In this document: one piece after another, positions 1-10,105 of the stretch
How positions within the stretch are numbered: the first letter of the stretch is position 1
Layout of the letters: each line of letters starts with the position of its first letter
Assembly (NCBI GenBank): GCA_947457615.1
Contig: CANGWK010000004.1
Location: 62,001 to 126,000 of the forward strand
Length of the DNA: 64,000 bases
Reading direction: 5' to 3'
Origin: Flavobacteriaceae bacterium
Lineage (GTDB): Bacteria > Bacteroidota > Bacteroidia > Flavobacteriales > Flavobacteriaceae
Program-made: the position numbers and the translations under genes
Notes under the pieces: generated by a model
What the model was told of the DNA's origin: nothing
What the model saw: the letters and a program-made list of their open reading frames with translations, nothing else
The model's database searches: none

Positions 1-1061
1 GATTTTGCATTAGTTAATTTAGAGATAATAATTTCTAATGGTAGTAGGGTTAACAAGGCTCCAAAAGTACTTTCTAAACCAACAGTTCCATTTTTTGCTC
101 TATCAAATTCCATATTCTTATGCTCAATATCCATCGGATTATGATCAGAAGTAATCAAATCAATAGTATTGTCCTTTACTCCTTCAAGAAGTGCAACTCT
201 ATCTGTATCCGTTCTTAACGGTGGTGCAACTTTATATCGTGTATCAAAACCATCTAGTTTTTCATCGGTTAAAACCAAATTATGAACTGCAACGCTACAA
301 GTAACTTGCAATCCTTTGGCTTTAGCCTCCCGAATTAATTCTACCGATTTAGAAGTAGAAATAGTCGGGATATGTAATTTTCCACCTGTATATTCCAATA
401 AAAATAAGTTTCTAGCTACAATTACTTCTTCGGCAAGATTCGGAATTCCTTTTAATCCCAATCTGGTAGAAACCACTCCTTCATTAATCACTCCACTTCC
501 TTTTATCTTTTCGTCTTGGCAAAAAGTAATTACTAATCCATTAAAATCTTGAACATATTGCAATCCAATTTTTAACAAATTAGCATTTGACAAACTCTTT
601 CCATAATCACCAAAAGCAATTGCTCCCGCATTTTTCATATCGAATAATTCGGCTAAATCGCTACCGTCGCTATTTTTAGTTAATGCTCCAATGGGGAATA
701 AATCGGTTGCTGTAGTTGCAGCTTTTTGTTTTACAAATTGAATCTGCGATTGGTTATCTAATATAGGGAAACTGTTGGGTTGCAAAGCAATTGCTGTAAA
801 ACCACTTTTGGCAGCAACATGTAATCCGTTTTTAATTGTTTCTCGATCTTCGTATCCGGGCTCTCCTAGAGATACACTGCTGTCCATCCATCCTTGTGAA
901 AGGTGTAAATAAGGATGCGCAATTTCTTTGTAATCAGAATCTTTATCTAGATTTTTTCCTATTTTCTCTAATATTCCTTCATTAATTTTTACATCAACTA
1001 CTTGGTTGTGAAAAGGACTTTTTGGGTCAATAATCTTGGCATCTCGAATTATAATTTTCAT
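1..1061 (-). CDS. Dihydroorotase/amidohydrolase-like protein (3' end lies outside the window)
   Basis: Reverse strand is open from ATG at 1061 (MKIIIRDAKIIDPKSPFHNQVVDVKINEGILEKIG...) to the window edge. Contains TSDHNPMDIEHK and GLESTFGALLTLL, typical of dihydroorotase-family proteins. Missing from the ORF track because it has no stop in the window. Confidence 0.85.
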   Translation of the reverse strand, partial: MKIIIRDAKIIDPKSPFHNQVVDVKINEGILEKIGKNLDKDSDYKEIAHPYLHLSQGWMDSSVSLGEPGYEDRETIKNGLHVAAKSGFTAIALQPNSFPILDNQSQIQFVKQKAATTATDLFPIGALTKNSDGSDLAELFDMKNAGAIAFGDYGKSLSNANLLKIGLQYVQDFNGLVITFCQDEKIKGSGVINEGVVSTRLGLKGIPNLAEEVIVARNLFLLEYTGGKLHIPTISTSKSVELIREAKAKGLQVTCSVAVHNLVLTDEKLDGFDTRYKVAPPLRTDTDRVALLEGVKDNTIDLITSDHNPMDIEHKNMEFDRAKNGTVGLESTFGALLTLLPLEIIISKLTNAK

Positions 1062-1104
1062 AACTTTTAATTTTAGTAGTTCCTTAATATATAGGAGTTA
1101 AAAA

Positions 1105-3033
1105 TCATTTTACAAATTTTTGAATTAAAATTTCTAGAGCTACAAATAATAAGGTTAGTAGTAAGAACCATTTCCAAATTTGATTGTCGGCTCGGTTGGC
1201 TTGCAGAGTGTCAAAAATAGAATTCACATTATTTATTTCCTTAAAATCACTAATAGCCCCTGTGTTTATATTTTCTAAATTACTTTCGGTGCGATTATAA
1301 TTAAAACTAATACTTTTAATAAGTTGATTCCTGTTAAACACATTGAAATTACCTGCCATTTTTGGATTATCGTTACAGGTTATTTTCACTTTATTATTTA
1401 GTATTTGTTGCATCGGAATAAAACTTTCTTGGTCGTTTTTCACGTTTACAATTTCGTCTTTCCCAATTTTTGTTTCTATCACAAAAGGTTTGCTTTCGCC
1501 AATGATTAATGCTGTAATTCCTGCTTTTTGAGCATTTTGTCCCATGTTATAAAATGCAGGAACTATCAAAGGGGAATTTTGAAAATTACTGTTACTAATA
1601 TTTATTGGTGCAGCAAAAACATAAACACTTGCAATACCGTTTTGAATTGCACTCAAGAATGCCGATTGATCACTATAACCTAAAACCATGGGTGAAGAAT
1701 TGCTAATTTCAAAAGAAACTTTAGTTTTTGGGTATTGAAAATTAGTTATCTTTTTCTCGAAAACACTGCTGAATAGGGGATGGCTGAAATTTATTTTGGC
1801 AATTAGTTTCTCAGTAGAACCCGTTGCTTTGTATTGTATACCTCCAATAGTTGCTAGAAAAACATTCATATTTGTTAATGAACTTTCGGCACTTGGAATA
1901 ACAACCACATTTCCACCTTTTTCTACAAAGGATTTTAGAGTTGTTTGTAATGCTTGCGGAATTTCCTTTAACTCATTTAAAACAATAGCATCCTGTTTAT
2001 CCAATAAATTGTAATCTAAAGATTGAAGTGAATAATTGGAGTAATTAAATTCGGATGCCGTGTAAATACGTGTTAGAAAATCACTTTTTTCTAGATCTCC
2101 AATACTAATTACGTTACTCTTTTCAGGTTTGGAAAGACTAAAATGATAAGTGTTATCGTATTCCAAACTATTGTCCGAAATGGAAACATATCCGTGGAAA
2201 TCCTCTTTTGGAATGGTGAAATTGACTACTTTACTTTTGGTTTCAAAATTCACTAAAGTTTTAGCAATTAGTTTATTTTTATTATACAAAGCAATTGGAA
2301 TATCCTTAAAATCGTCGCCATAAGCATCTAGCTTCACACCAATTTCATAAAAATTATCCATCGTTTGGTTAATGAAAACACTGTCAATTGCTAAGTTATT
2401 GGTTTTTTCGGCTTCAGGAAGTATGAAATAAAGATTTTCATTTTCATTACTCTTCTTTAAGTCGTTAGCATTCAATCCAACAGCGTCCGTAATGACAACA
2501 ATATCTTTTTGAAATGCTGATTTATGTGCTTTGATTTTGGCTAAAAGTTGCTCTAATTGAAAAGGGCAGGCACTGTATTTTAAATTTTGTAATTCCTTTT
2601 GAATAGATTTAATGTCGGTATTCCAATAATTATCCGAGCAGGTTATTAAAGAAAAATTAGCGTTTTCAGGAGTATGTTCTAATAAATCCTGAACTGCACG
2701 TTTAAGTAATTCACCTTTTTTCCCTTTTGCTTGCATACTAAAGGAATTATCTAGCACGATATACAATTCATTGGTAGCGTCTTTGTGGTCTTTGGCTTTA
2801 AAGAAAGGCTTTGCAAAGGCAAGAATTAAGAATGCCAACAAGAGCATTCGAGTAGCAAGCAATAAATATTTTTTTAATTTGGAACTTTTTCGGGTTTGTA
2901 GTGCAAGTTCTTTTAGGAATTTTACATTAGTGAAATATTCGGTTTTGAATTTTCGCAATTGAAAAAGATGCACCAGAATTGGGATTACCAATAAGAAAAG
3001 AAAATAAAGAATTTCTGGATGTTGGAACTGCAT
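1105..3033 (-). CDS. BatA-domain / VWA-like membrane protein
   Basis: N-terminus MQFQHPEILYFLFLLVIPILVHLFQLRKFKTEYFTNVKFL is typical of the Bacteroidetes BatA N-terminal domain; internal LYIVLDNSFSMQ (VWA-like); C-terminal TM helix. Confidence 0.85.
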   Translation of the reverse strand: MQFQHPEILYFLFLLVIPILVHLFQLRKFKTEYFTNVKFLKELALQTRKSSKLKKYLLLATRMLLLAFLILAFAKPFFKAKDHKDATNELYIVLDNSFSMQAKGKKGELLKRAVQDLLEHTPENANFSLITCSDNYWNTDIKSIQKELQNLKYSACPFQLEQLLAKIKAHKSAFQKDIVVITDAVGLNANDLKKSNENENLYFILPEAEKTNNLAIDSVFINQTMDNFYEIGVKLDAYGDDFKDIPIALYNKNKLIAKTLVNFETKSKVVNFTIPKEDFHGYVSISDNSLEYDNTYHFSLSKPEKSNVISIGDLEKSDFLTRIYTASEFNYSNYSLQSLDYNLLDKQDAIVLNELKEIPQALQTTLKSFVEKGGNVVVIPSAESSLTNMNVFLATIGGIQYKATGSTEKLIAKINFSHPLFSSVFEKKITNFQYPKTKVSFEISNSSPMVLGYSDQSAFLSAIQNGIASVYVFAAPINISNSNFQNSPLIVPAFYNMGQNAQKAGITALIIGESKPFVIETKIGKDEIVNVKNDQESFIPMQQILNNKVKITCNDNPKMAGNFNVFNRNQLIKSISFNYNRTESNLENINTGAISDFKEINNVNSIFDTLQANRADNQIWKWFLLLTLLFVALEILIQKFVK

Positions 3034-3212
3034 TTTTATTTTAATTTGTCAAAAGTAATAAAAAGTTTAAAGGTTTTAAAGTTTAAAGGTTTAAAAATTT
3101 GATAAAAAGCATATTGTATTTACAATTGCCAATAAAAAAACCTTCCAAAAAAAAAGGTTTTATAAATTTATTTAATCAAAAACAGAAAACTAAAAAAACG
3201 GAACACTGAATA

Positions 3213-4559
3213 TTATTTTTTCTTTTTCTTAGCATCTCTTTTTCTTTCAACTCCACGGTTACGAGATTCGGTTTTTCTAGGTTTTGTTTTAGCAGGACCT
3301 CCAAGATTAACCTTCTGATTTTTCTTAGATTTTTCATGAAATGCTTCTCCACCTTCTTTTTTAACTCGTTTTAAAAGCTGTTTTACTTTCTTTTTATCTT
3401 TTTCAAATTCCAATAATCTAACGGCAACTTCTACACCTTCAGGAAATTCTAAAAAGGCGATTTCTTTTTCCATTAAAACTTCCGCTTCAATTTGAATTTC
3501 TTCTTCACTTGGACTAATAAAACTAATTGCTGTCCCTGATTTGTCTGCACGCCCTGTTCTTCCAATTCGGTGAATGTATTGCTCCGGAATTTCGGTAAAC
3601 TCAAAGTTTATTACATGTGTTACATCGGAAATATCCAAACCACGCGCCATTACATCTGTAGTAACAATACCACGCAACTCTCCTGCTTGAAACGAAGCCA
3701 TGGTATTTAATCGGTAATTTTGCGATTTATTAGAATGGATTACTCCAAATTGTTCTGGGTAGGTTTCTTCAATACTACTAGCAATTAAATCGACGGTTTT
3801 TTTATTATTTGCAAAAATCAAAACACGAGAAGTGCTTTCATCGGAAGCTAAAATATGATTTAAAAGATTTATTTTGGTTAAAAAATTGGGAGTGTAGTAA
3901 CCCAATTGCTCAATTTTTTCTAAAGGAGTTCCAGATGGAGCTAAAGTAATTTCTTCGGGAAGTTCAAAATATTCTTCTAAAAGCGCATCCACATCATCGG
4001 TCATGGTTGCCGAGAATAATATATTTTGGCGTTTATTGCTCATCATCGTTAATAACGAAGTCACTTGGTATCGAAAACCTAAATTAAGGATTTCATCAAA
4101 TTCGTCAATTACTAGTTTTTGGAGAGAATCAAATCTAACTACGTTATCCAAGGCTAAGTCCATAGTTCTACCTGGTGTTCCAACTAAAATATCCACTCCT
4201 TGATACACCGCTTTCTTTTGGGTATTGATGTTTACTCCACCATAAATACCTAGAGTTCGCACCGACATGTATTTGGTTAAACTTTCAATTACGTCTACAA
4301 TTTGCACTACTAATTCTCTTGTTGGTACTAAAATCACCAAACGAGCCGAATCGGTATGGACAAATTTCCATTGTTTTAATAATGGTAATAAGTACGCTAA
4401 AGTCTTACCAGTTCCAGTTTGAGCAATTCCCATTACATCTCGCCCCGACATGATGGAAGAAAAGGATTTCTCTTGAATTGGGGTTGGTGTGGTTAAACCT
4501 AAATCGTCGATTGCTTTTTGTAAAGATTTAGGAAGGTTGAATTGCTCAAAAGTATTCAT
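3213..4559 (-). CDS. DEAD-box RNA helicase
   Basis: AQTGTGKTLAYLLP, PTRELVVQI, GTPGR, SAT and HRIGRTGR motifs (DEID in place of DEAD: VIDEFDEIL); basic C-terminal tail. Confidence 0.95.
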   Translation of the reverse strand: MNTFEQFNLPKSLQKAIDDLGLTTPTPIQEKSFSSIMSGRDVMGIAQTGTGKTLAYLLPLLKQWKFVHTDSARLVILVPTRELVVQIVDVIESLTKYMSVRTLGIYGGVNINTQKKAVYQGVDILVGTPGRTMDLALDNVVRFDSLQKLVIDEFDEILNLGFRYQVTSLLTMMSNKRQNILFSATMTDDVDALLEEYFELPEEITLAPSGTPLEKIEQLGYYTPNFLTKINLLNHILASDESTSRVLIFANNKKTVDLIASSIEETYPEQFGVIHSNKSQNYRLNTMASFQAGELRGIVTTDVMARGLDISDVTHVINFEFTEIPEQYIHRIGRTGRADKSGTAISFISPSEEEIQIEAEVLMEKEIAFLEFPEGVEVAVRLLEFEKDKKKVKQLLKRVKKEGGEAFHEKSKKNQKVNLGGPAKTKPRKTESRNRGVERKRDAKKKKK

Positions 4560-4638
4560 TGCGTATTATTTTTTGCAAAGGTAGGGAATTCTTTCTTGGG
4601 TTAGTAGCAGGGTGTATTCCTTGTTATTAGAGTTAAAT

Positions 4639-5394
4639 TTATTTATAGAATTTAGTATTATAATTTTTATTAAACATTTTTATTTTTCGCTTTAGCAATA
4701 TTAGTTTAAGCTTCCAATCATTGTATGCAATACCAATAAGTAAAGTTGTACCCGCAAGGATTAGAACATGTAATTCAAATAATCCATAGAAAATCCCTCC
4801 GATAATCCCTCCCAAGAAGAAAAAACTAATTATAGTTAATCGCAATTTAATTGAAGAGTATAATCTATTTTTTTGTTCAGCTAGTTTGTAAAAAAATAAT
4901 TGGGATAACTCAATTCCTAAATCGGTGAAAAGCCCAGTAAGATGTGTTGTTCTCACTGTGGCTTTAGAAATAGAAGTTACTAAAGAATTTTGAAGTCCCA
5001 TGGCAAAAAGTAAAGATAAAGCAATAGTATTTGGGTTTTCCACGATAAGAAATTTGCCAAATATTCCTAACGAAAACAAGATAAAACTTTCTATAATTGT
5101 GGGAATTATATAGATGTAAATGGCATTTTTTCTGGAAATTAGTTCGACCAAAAAATTAGAAACAAAAGAACCAAGAAAAAAGAAAAAGATAAATAGAAAG
5201 TAAATAACTCCTTCCCGAAAATGCAACTTTAATACTTCGTCTACAAAAAATGCAAAATGGCCGGTAACATTTGTGGTTAATCGGTGTACTGCTATAAATC
5301 CGGCTACATTAACAATTCCTGCAACAAATGATAATAAAGAAGCAATTCTTAAATTGTGTTTTGCAGTTCTTGTTTTACCTATATGTTTAAACAT
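4639..5394 (-). CDS. YoaK/DUF1275 family membrane protein
   Basis: Multi-TM protein with SFVAGIVNVAGFIAVHRLTTNVTGHFA and GLQNSLVTSISKATVRTTHLTGLFTDLG, typical of DUF1275. Confidence 0.85.
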   Translation of the reverse strand: MFKHIGKTRTAKHNLRIASLLSFVAGIVNVAGFIAVHRLTTNVTGHFAFFVDEVLKLHFREGVIYFLFIFFFFLGSFVSNFLVELISRKNAIYIYIIPTIIESFILFSLGIFGKFLIVENPNTIALSLLFAMGLQNSLVTSISKATVRTTHLTGLFTDLGIELSQLFFYKLAEQKNRLYSSIKLRLTIISFFFLGGIIGGIFYGLFELHVLILAGTTLLIGIAYNDWKLKLILLKRKIKMFNKNYNTKFYK

Positions 5395-5402
5395 AATAAA
5401 TT

Positions 5403-7244
5403 TTACTGGTAAGGTACGACATAAGGTTGACCTATATTAAAATCGTGGAATTCAATGTTAGAATTTTGAAAAGTATTGGTCTTAATTATATTACTGCCAT
5501 CAATTGGTAGAGATGGATAATAAGAAAATGAAAACTGAAAACTACTAAACACTAAATAGCTGTTGTTTATTAGTACTCCTAATCCAATTTGGGAGTACAT
5601 TTTATTGCTGAAAAATTTATAATCTCCTTGATCTAGAAATCCGATAGTGAAATTCAAATAAGGACTAAAATTAAATCCATACCAATTTTTTTGGTTGTAG
5701 GATTGGGTTTGAAATGTTGCTAAGAATTTTTTGGTTCCAATTAATGGAGCACTATTAAATCCTGGAATTCCATTAACATCAATTAAATTTAATCGGTCTT
5801 GATTAGTATTTAATCTGTTGGTACCCAAAACCAATACAGGCTTAATAAACTGCCGAAACTTCCAAGAACCAATTGGAAATAAATGAGTGAAATAGTTGGC
5901 TTCAAATTTATAGATGCTTTGTTCGGATTTGCCATTATTGATGAAACTTCCAGCTTCAATATTTGCTTGTAAATAACCAAAATCAAAATAATTGCCATAC
6001 GAAAACCTTCCCCCAAAATAGGCTCGATTTACTTTATTTTTATTTTCAACTCCGCCAGTAATTGAAAATACTTTTCCGTAAGGGATGTCTTCAATTACAC
6101 CAAAACGAAATAGATATTTATCTTGAAAAAACTTTTGACTAGATATTCCTATTGTTCCTAAAACAGATTTTGTAGAATTATTATAAAGAATTGGATCAAA
6201 AGTAATGTCTGGTTTTTCAAGAAATTCCGACTGGTTATATCCCGCTGCAACTATTAAGTTTGTTGTTCTGTCAAATTCCGTTTGACTTCCAAAAACACTA
6301 ATTGCATGAGCACCCCATAATGAATACGTTTTTATCTTATAGTTTTGAGGAGTCTTAACAGCATTGGCATCCGTCATAATTTGGGTGTAAAACTTATAGT
6401 CAAAATACATTCCGCCTGCCCAATGGGTTAGTGTAGAATAAAATGGTCGATCTATTTTTGCTGTTTTATAGTTGTTATTGTTTAAATCGTTTTTAGCAGA
6501 AAAAGAGGTGTTGATAAAAGTGTTTTTGAAATTTGGTATTGTGTATTTAGTATCATAACCATAATTGTTAACCGTACTATTATTAAAGTTCTTCAAATAA
6601 TTGAAACCAAATTCGTGACCAAGTCCGAAAAAATTGCGTTCGGTAAGGTCTAAATTTCCTTTAATGCTTGAAAATGCTCCCGTCACAGTTGAACTCCAAG
6701 TGTCTAAAACCCGCACCGAAACATCTACCGAATCAACACAGTTTGCTATTGGAATGGGTTTGATAAGTACACTTCTAACAAATCTTTGACCTCTTATTAA
6801 ACGTTCCGATTCCTTAATTACTAATGGATCAAATTCTTGATTTTGTTTAAAAAGCAAAAAATTTCTAATGGTCCATTTTTTTGATTTAAGATGTAAGGCG
6901 TTACCAAAACGTTCTAATTTATTTCGAGAAATTTGATGCTCATTATCAGATGAAAATCCAAAAGGGTCGTGGGTTTCAATGATAATATTTCTAATAATTT
7001 TACATTTGTATTGCTCGAAATTTATTGGCAATGAATTACTATTTTTTAGTCTTTTATTATTATTTGAACTTGAAATGCTACTATTTCGAAACATTAGTTT
7101 ATATAAGAATTTTAAAAATTTTTTATCTTCAGAAAACCGATCAATTTTAGTATAAACACTATCCGATTTAGGGGATACAGGTATTTGAGCCGTCATTCTA
7201 GGAAAGCTAAAAAGTAAAATAAGTAATAGTAGATGTAACCGCAA
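5403..7244 (-). CDS. Outer-membrane beta-barrel protein, possibly POTRA/BamA-like
   Basis: Signal peptide; central region RNIIIETHDPFGF and ERLIRGQRFVRSVLI is POTRA-like; C-terminal aromatic-rich beta-strands. Confidence 0.6.
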   Translation of the reverse strand: MRLHLLLLILLFSFPRMTAQIPVSPKSDSVYTKIDRFSEDKKFLKFLYKLMFRNSSISSSNNNKRLKNSNSLPINFEQYKCKIIRNIIIETHDPFGFSSDNEHQISRNKLERFGNALHLKSKKWTIRNFLLFKQNQEFDPLVIKESERLIRGQRFVRSVLIKPIPIANCVDSVDVSVRVLDTWSSTVTGAFSSIKGNLDLTERNFFGLGHEFGFNYLKNFNNSTVNNYGYDTKYTIPNFKNTFINTSFSAKNDLNNNNYKTAKIDRPFYSTLTHWAGGMYFDYKFYTQIMTDANAVKTPQNYKIKTYSLWGAHAISVFGSQTEFDRTTNLIVAAGYNQSEFLEKPDITFDPILYNNSTKSVLGTIGISSQKFFQDKYLFRFGVIEDIPYGKVFSITGGVENKNKVNRAYFGGRFSYGNYFDFGYLQANIEAGSFINNGKSEQSIYKFEANYFTHLFPIGSWKFRQFIKPVLVLGTNRLNTNQDRLNLIDVNGIPGFNSAPLIGTKKFLATFQTQSYNQKNWYGFNFSPYLNFTIGFLDQGDYKFFSNKMYSQIGLGVLINNSYLVFSSFQFSFSYYPSLPIDGSNIIKTNTFQNSNIEFHDFNIGQPYVVPYQ

Positions 7245-7312
7245 TGCAATTAATTTAATTTATAAAGGTATTATTTTCGCTTTCCATAATATTATTCTTT
7301 AACAAAAAAAAA

Positions 7313-7339
7313 TCCCCAATTGTTCTTGCAATTGAGGGA
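7313..7339. terminator. Rho-independent terminator hairpin
   Basis: tccccaattg-ttcttg-caattgaggga next to A/T runs, between two minus-strand genes. Confidence 0.7.
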
Positions 7340-7366
7340 TAATTTAATTTTAACTTATTTCGAACA

Positions 7367-8425
7367 TTACGACTTCTGCTCTTTATTAAAGTATACAAGA
7401 TAATAATACATTTGTTTTTCTTCATCCCAACCTTTTTCTACAAATTTTTCGGCACTTTCAGGGTTAATAAAATCTAATTTAATTTGGATATGTGTATCTA
7501 AATTAATAACATTTTTTATTGATTTTCTAACGTCTGAAACCGCTGCATTAGCAATAGGGAAGGAGGTTACGTCCTCAATACTGTATTTTTCGCCCCGATC
7601 AACTTTGTAACTTTTAAACTCCGGAATCAAATCGGGGTTTTCCATTACATCGTTCAAGAATGCTGTTTCTTCAAAATTGTCGTTTTTAGCAAAATGATTT
7701 ACCGCCCGATTCATGAACATTACTTCTTGCTTTTTATCTTCGGCAGGAAAAACAACTTCTTTAGCAAACTCCTGACAGAATTTTAAGTATTTCTTCGTCA
7801 TGAAGTTTTCATCTTGAAAAGCATCAACAGACAGAAAATGCTCCAACCAATAACGCGCATCGTATCGGTTACTGTCAATAGTGAGAATTTTATAGCCTTC
7901 TTCTTTTTTATGGTTGAAAATTAAACATCCTTTATCTAATTTATTCAAATTTATTCCTTCTTGAAGAACCATTTCTAAGTTGCTTTCTTTTTCTTCAAAT
8001 TGTAGAAAATCTGTGCGTAACTCACTTTTAAAAACTCCAACGGCATCTACCAGATTATTGTCTATGGAAACATTGGTTAAATAGGCTATATAAACCTCAC
8101 CATTTTTAATATGCGGATGATTAGATTGCTCAAAAAGGTGTTGGGTGATTTTTTTAGAAATTTCGTGAACCGAACTAGGATTAGTGAAAATTTCAGTCGC
8201 TAATTTGAACATGTCGTTGTATTCTAAATCTACTTCGTGAGCAAATTGGAAGTAATTTTCTTCTTTTTCACGAAACGATTTAAAGAAATATTCTTTTAAT
8301 ATTGGTACAATTTCATCGTTTAATCCATATTGGTTTTCCGATAAGAAAATAGCCTCATTGCGGCTTTTATTTCCAACTCTATGGATGGATAAAGATTCGA
8401 TGTGCGTATTGAATAGGTTGATCAT
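7367..8425 (-). CDS. Nucleoid-associated protein (NdpA-like)
   Basis: MINLFNTHIESLSIHRVGNKSRNEAIFLSENQY, similar to the 37-kDa nucleoid-associated protein family. The ORF track start at 8452 is probably too early; the internal ATG at 8425 is preferred. Confidence 0.75.
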   Translation of the reverse strand: MINLFNTHIESLSIHRVGNKSRNEAIFLSENQYGLNDEIVPILKEYFFKSFREKEENYFQFAHEVDLEYNDMFKLATEIFTNPSSVHEISKKITQHLFEQSNHPHIKNGEVYIAYLTNVSIDNNLVDAVGVFKSELRTDFLQFEEKESNLEMVLQEGINLNKLDKGCLIFNHKKEEGYKILTIDSNRYDARYWLEHFLSVDAFQDENFMTKKYLKFCQEFAKEVVFPAEDKKQEVMFMNRAVNHFAKNDNFEETAFLNDVMENPDLIPEFKSYKVDRGEKYSIEDVTSFPIANAAVSDVRKSIKNVINLDTHIQIKLDFINPESAEKFVEKGWDEEKQMYYYLVYFNKEQKS

Positions 8426-8548
8426 TTGTTTTTGTTTTAGAACAAAGAGCAAAGAATATAGAACAAAGATTAGTCAATATATTTCTATGCTTCTTTATAT
8501 TTTAGGAAGTCTCTTTTCTTTTTTTCTATTCTCTATATTCTCGTCGAA

Positions 8549-9121
8549 TCAATTCCAATTCTCCTCAAATCCATAATCTTCAAAACTATCATCGCCACTA
8601 AACATGTCCAGATCTTCTTCATCCAAATCATCTTCAAATTCGTTATAATTTTCTTCTTCTTCTAAGTCAGAAACAAAGTGTTTTTCCATTGCATCAGCAG
8701 GCATTTCACCATGAGAAAACATCAAGTTCGGATATATTACCCCAACTTCCTCGGTTTCTTCAATAGCGGCAAGTTCAACAAGAAATGTCCACATATTGAT
8801 GAAATCGTACACATAAATTATCTTGGTATTTTCGGCGTCCACAATTGCATCCAAAGAATAATCACTCATAATTTTGTTTTCTCCAGGGATGTCACCAGAA
8901 TCAAACATAGGAATTTCGTCTTCTTGATTCCATGTATCGTCGCAAGTATAAAACGAGGCAACTTCCAATCCGTCAAAGCCAAATGCATTAACAATTGCGT
9001 TATGCAAATCTTCTAAAGTGTCACTTTCCAGGATGGCGATATCTCTAAACACATCTTCTTCTGCATCTAGAATTACTCTAAATTTATAGACCATAGGTTG
9101 TAATTTTATTTGAGACATCAA
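8549..9121 (-). CDS. Plasmid pRiA4b ORF-3-like (PRiA4_ORF3) family protein
   Basis: VYKFRVILDAEEDVFRDIAILESDTLEDLHNAIVNAFGFDGLEVASFYTCDDTW; acidic C-terminus. Confidence 0.75.
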   Translation of the reverse strand: MMSQIKLQPMVYKFRVILDAEEDVFRDIAILESDTLEDLHNAIVNAFGFDGLEVASFYTCDDTWNQEDEIPMFDSGDIPGENKIMSDYSLDAIVDAENTKIIYVYDFINMWTFLVELAAIEETEEVGVIYPNLMFSHGEMPADAMEKHFVSDLEEEENYNEFEDDLDEEDLDMFSGDDSFEDYGFEENWN

Positions 9122-9248
9122 ATGTAAAATATTAATTAGGAATAACGAATTTTGATTTGCTAATTGTTGATAAGATTTTGTTTTTAAAAAACGGTTGTTG
9201 CATTCTGAAAAAGGAATTTGTATTTTTGAAATTTGAAACTCATTTATT

Positions 9249-10010
9249 ATGAAAATAGTTATATCGCCCGCTAAATCTCTAGATTTTGAAAGTCCGTTGC
9301 CAACTAAATTATATTCGCAATTTGGATTTCAAAAGCAATCTTTAGAAATAGATAAAGTTTTAAAGAAAAAAACACCAAAACAATTATCCGATTTAATGTC
9401 CATTTCCGATAAATTATCCGATTTGAATTGGCAACGAAATCAAGAAAGAAATGTTTCTGAAATTACTGCCGAAAATGGGCGTCCAGCAATTTTTGCTTTC
9501 AGTGGTGAGGTTTATGTAGGTTTGGATGCATATTCTTTATCAGAAAAAAAAATAAATAATTTACAAGATAAATTAAGGATTTTGTCAGGATTGTATGGAT
9601 TATTAAAACCGTTAGATTTAATGCAGCCTTATCGATTGGAGATGGGAACCAAATTGCCTATTGAAAGTCAGAAAAATCTATATGAATTTTGGAAATCTAC
9701 GATAACCAACGAATTGAATTCACAATTGGAAAAAGACGAATTGTTTGTTAATCTTGCTAGCAACGAATATTTTGAGTCTGTGGATGTAAAGAAACTGAAA
9801 GTACCTGTTATCACACCGGAATTTAAAGATTACAAAGATGGTAAACTAAAAACAATAAGTTTTTTCGCTAAAAAGGCTAGGGGAATGATGGTTCGATACA
9901 TAATAGATACAAATGCTCAAACAATTGATGACTTGAAAGGGTTTAATTACGAAGGTTATGCTTTTGATGCTAATTTGAGTAAAGGAGATAGGTTGGTTTT
10001 TACGAGGTAA
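9249..10010 (+). CDS. yaaA: Peroxide stress protein YaaA (DUF328)
   Basis: MKIVISPAKSLDFESPLPTKLYSQ, LSGLYGLLKPLDLMQPYRLEMGTKL, FFAKKARGMMVRY. Confidence 0.95.
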   Translation: MKIVISPAKSLDFESPLPTKLYSQFGFQKQSLEIDKVLKKKTPKQLSDLMSISDKLSDLNWQRNQERNVSEITAENGRPAIFAFSGEVYVGLDAYSLSEKKINNLQDKLRILSGLYGLLKPLDLMQPYRLEMGTKLPIESQKNLYEFWKSTITNELNSQLEKDELFVNLASNEYFESVDVKKLKVPVITPEFKDYKDGKLKTISFFAKKARGMMVRYIIDTNAQTIDDLKGFNYEGYAFDANLSKGDRLVFTR

Positions 10011-10033
10011 ACTTTCTTTAAATTTCTTTAAAT

Positions 10034-10084
10034 TTTAATTACTTGCAGATTAGGAATTCAATTCCTAATCTGCAAGTAATTAAA
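10034..10084. terminator. 51-bp palindrome, putative bidirectional terminator between convergent genes
   Basis: tttaattacttgcagattaggaatt-c-aattcctaatctgcaagtaattaaa: 25-bp perfect arms around one central base. Confidence 0.85.
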
Positions 10085-10105
10085 GAAAAAAGATATAATT
10101 ACCTT

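Noticed and set aside
1343-2962. Plus-strand ORFs inside the BatA-like gene (1343, 1796, 2771)
   Set aside because: Antisense to a well-supported CDS; low-complexity composition typical of shadow ORFs.
3061-3096. aaagtttaaaggtttt tandem repeats upstream of the BatA-like gene
   Set aside because: Short A/T-rich slippage-type repeat with no further structure.
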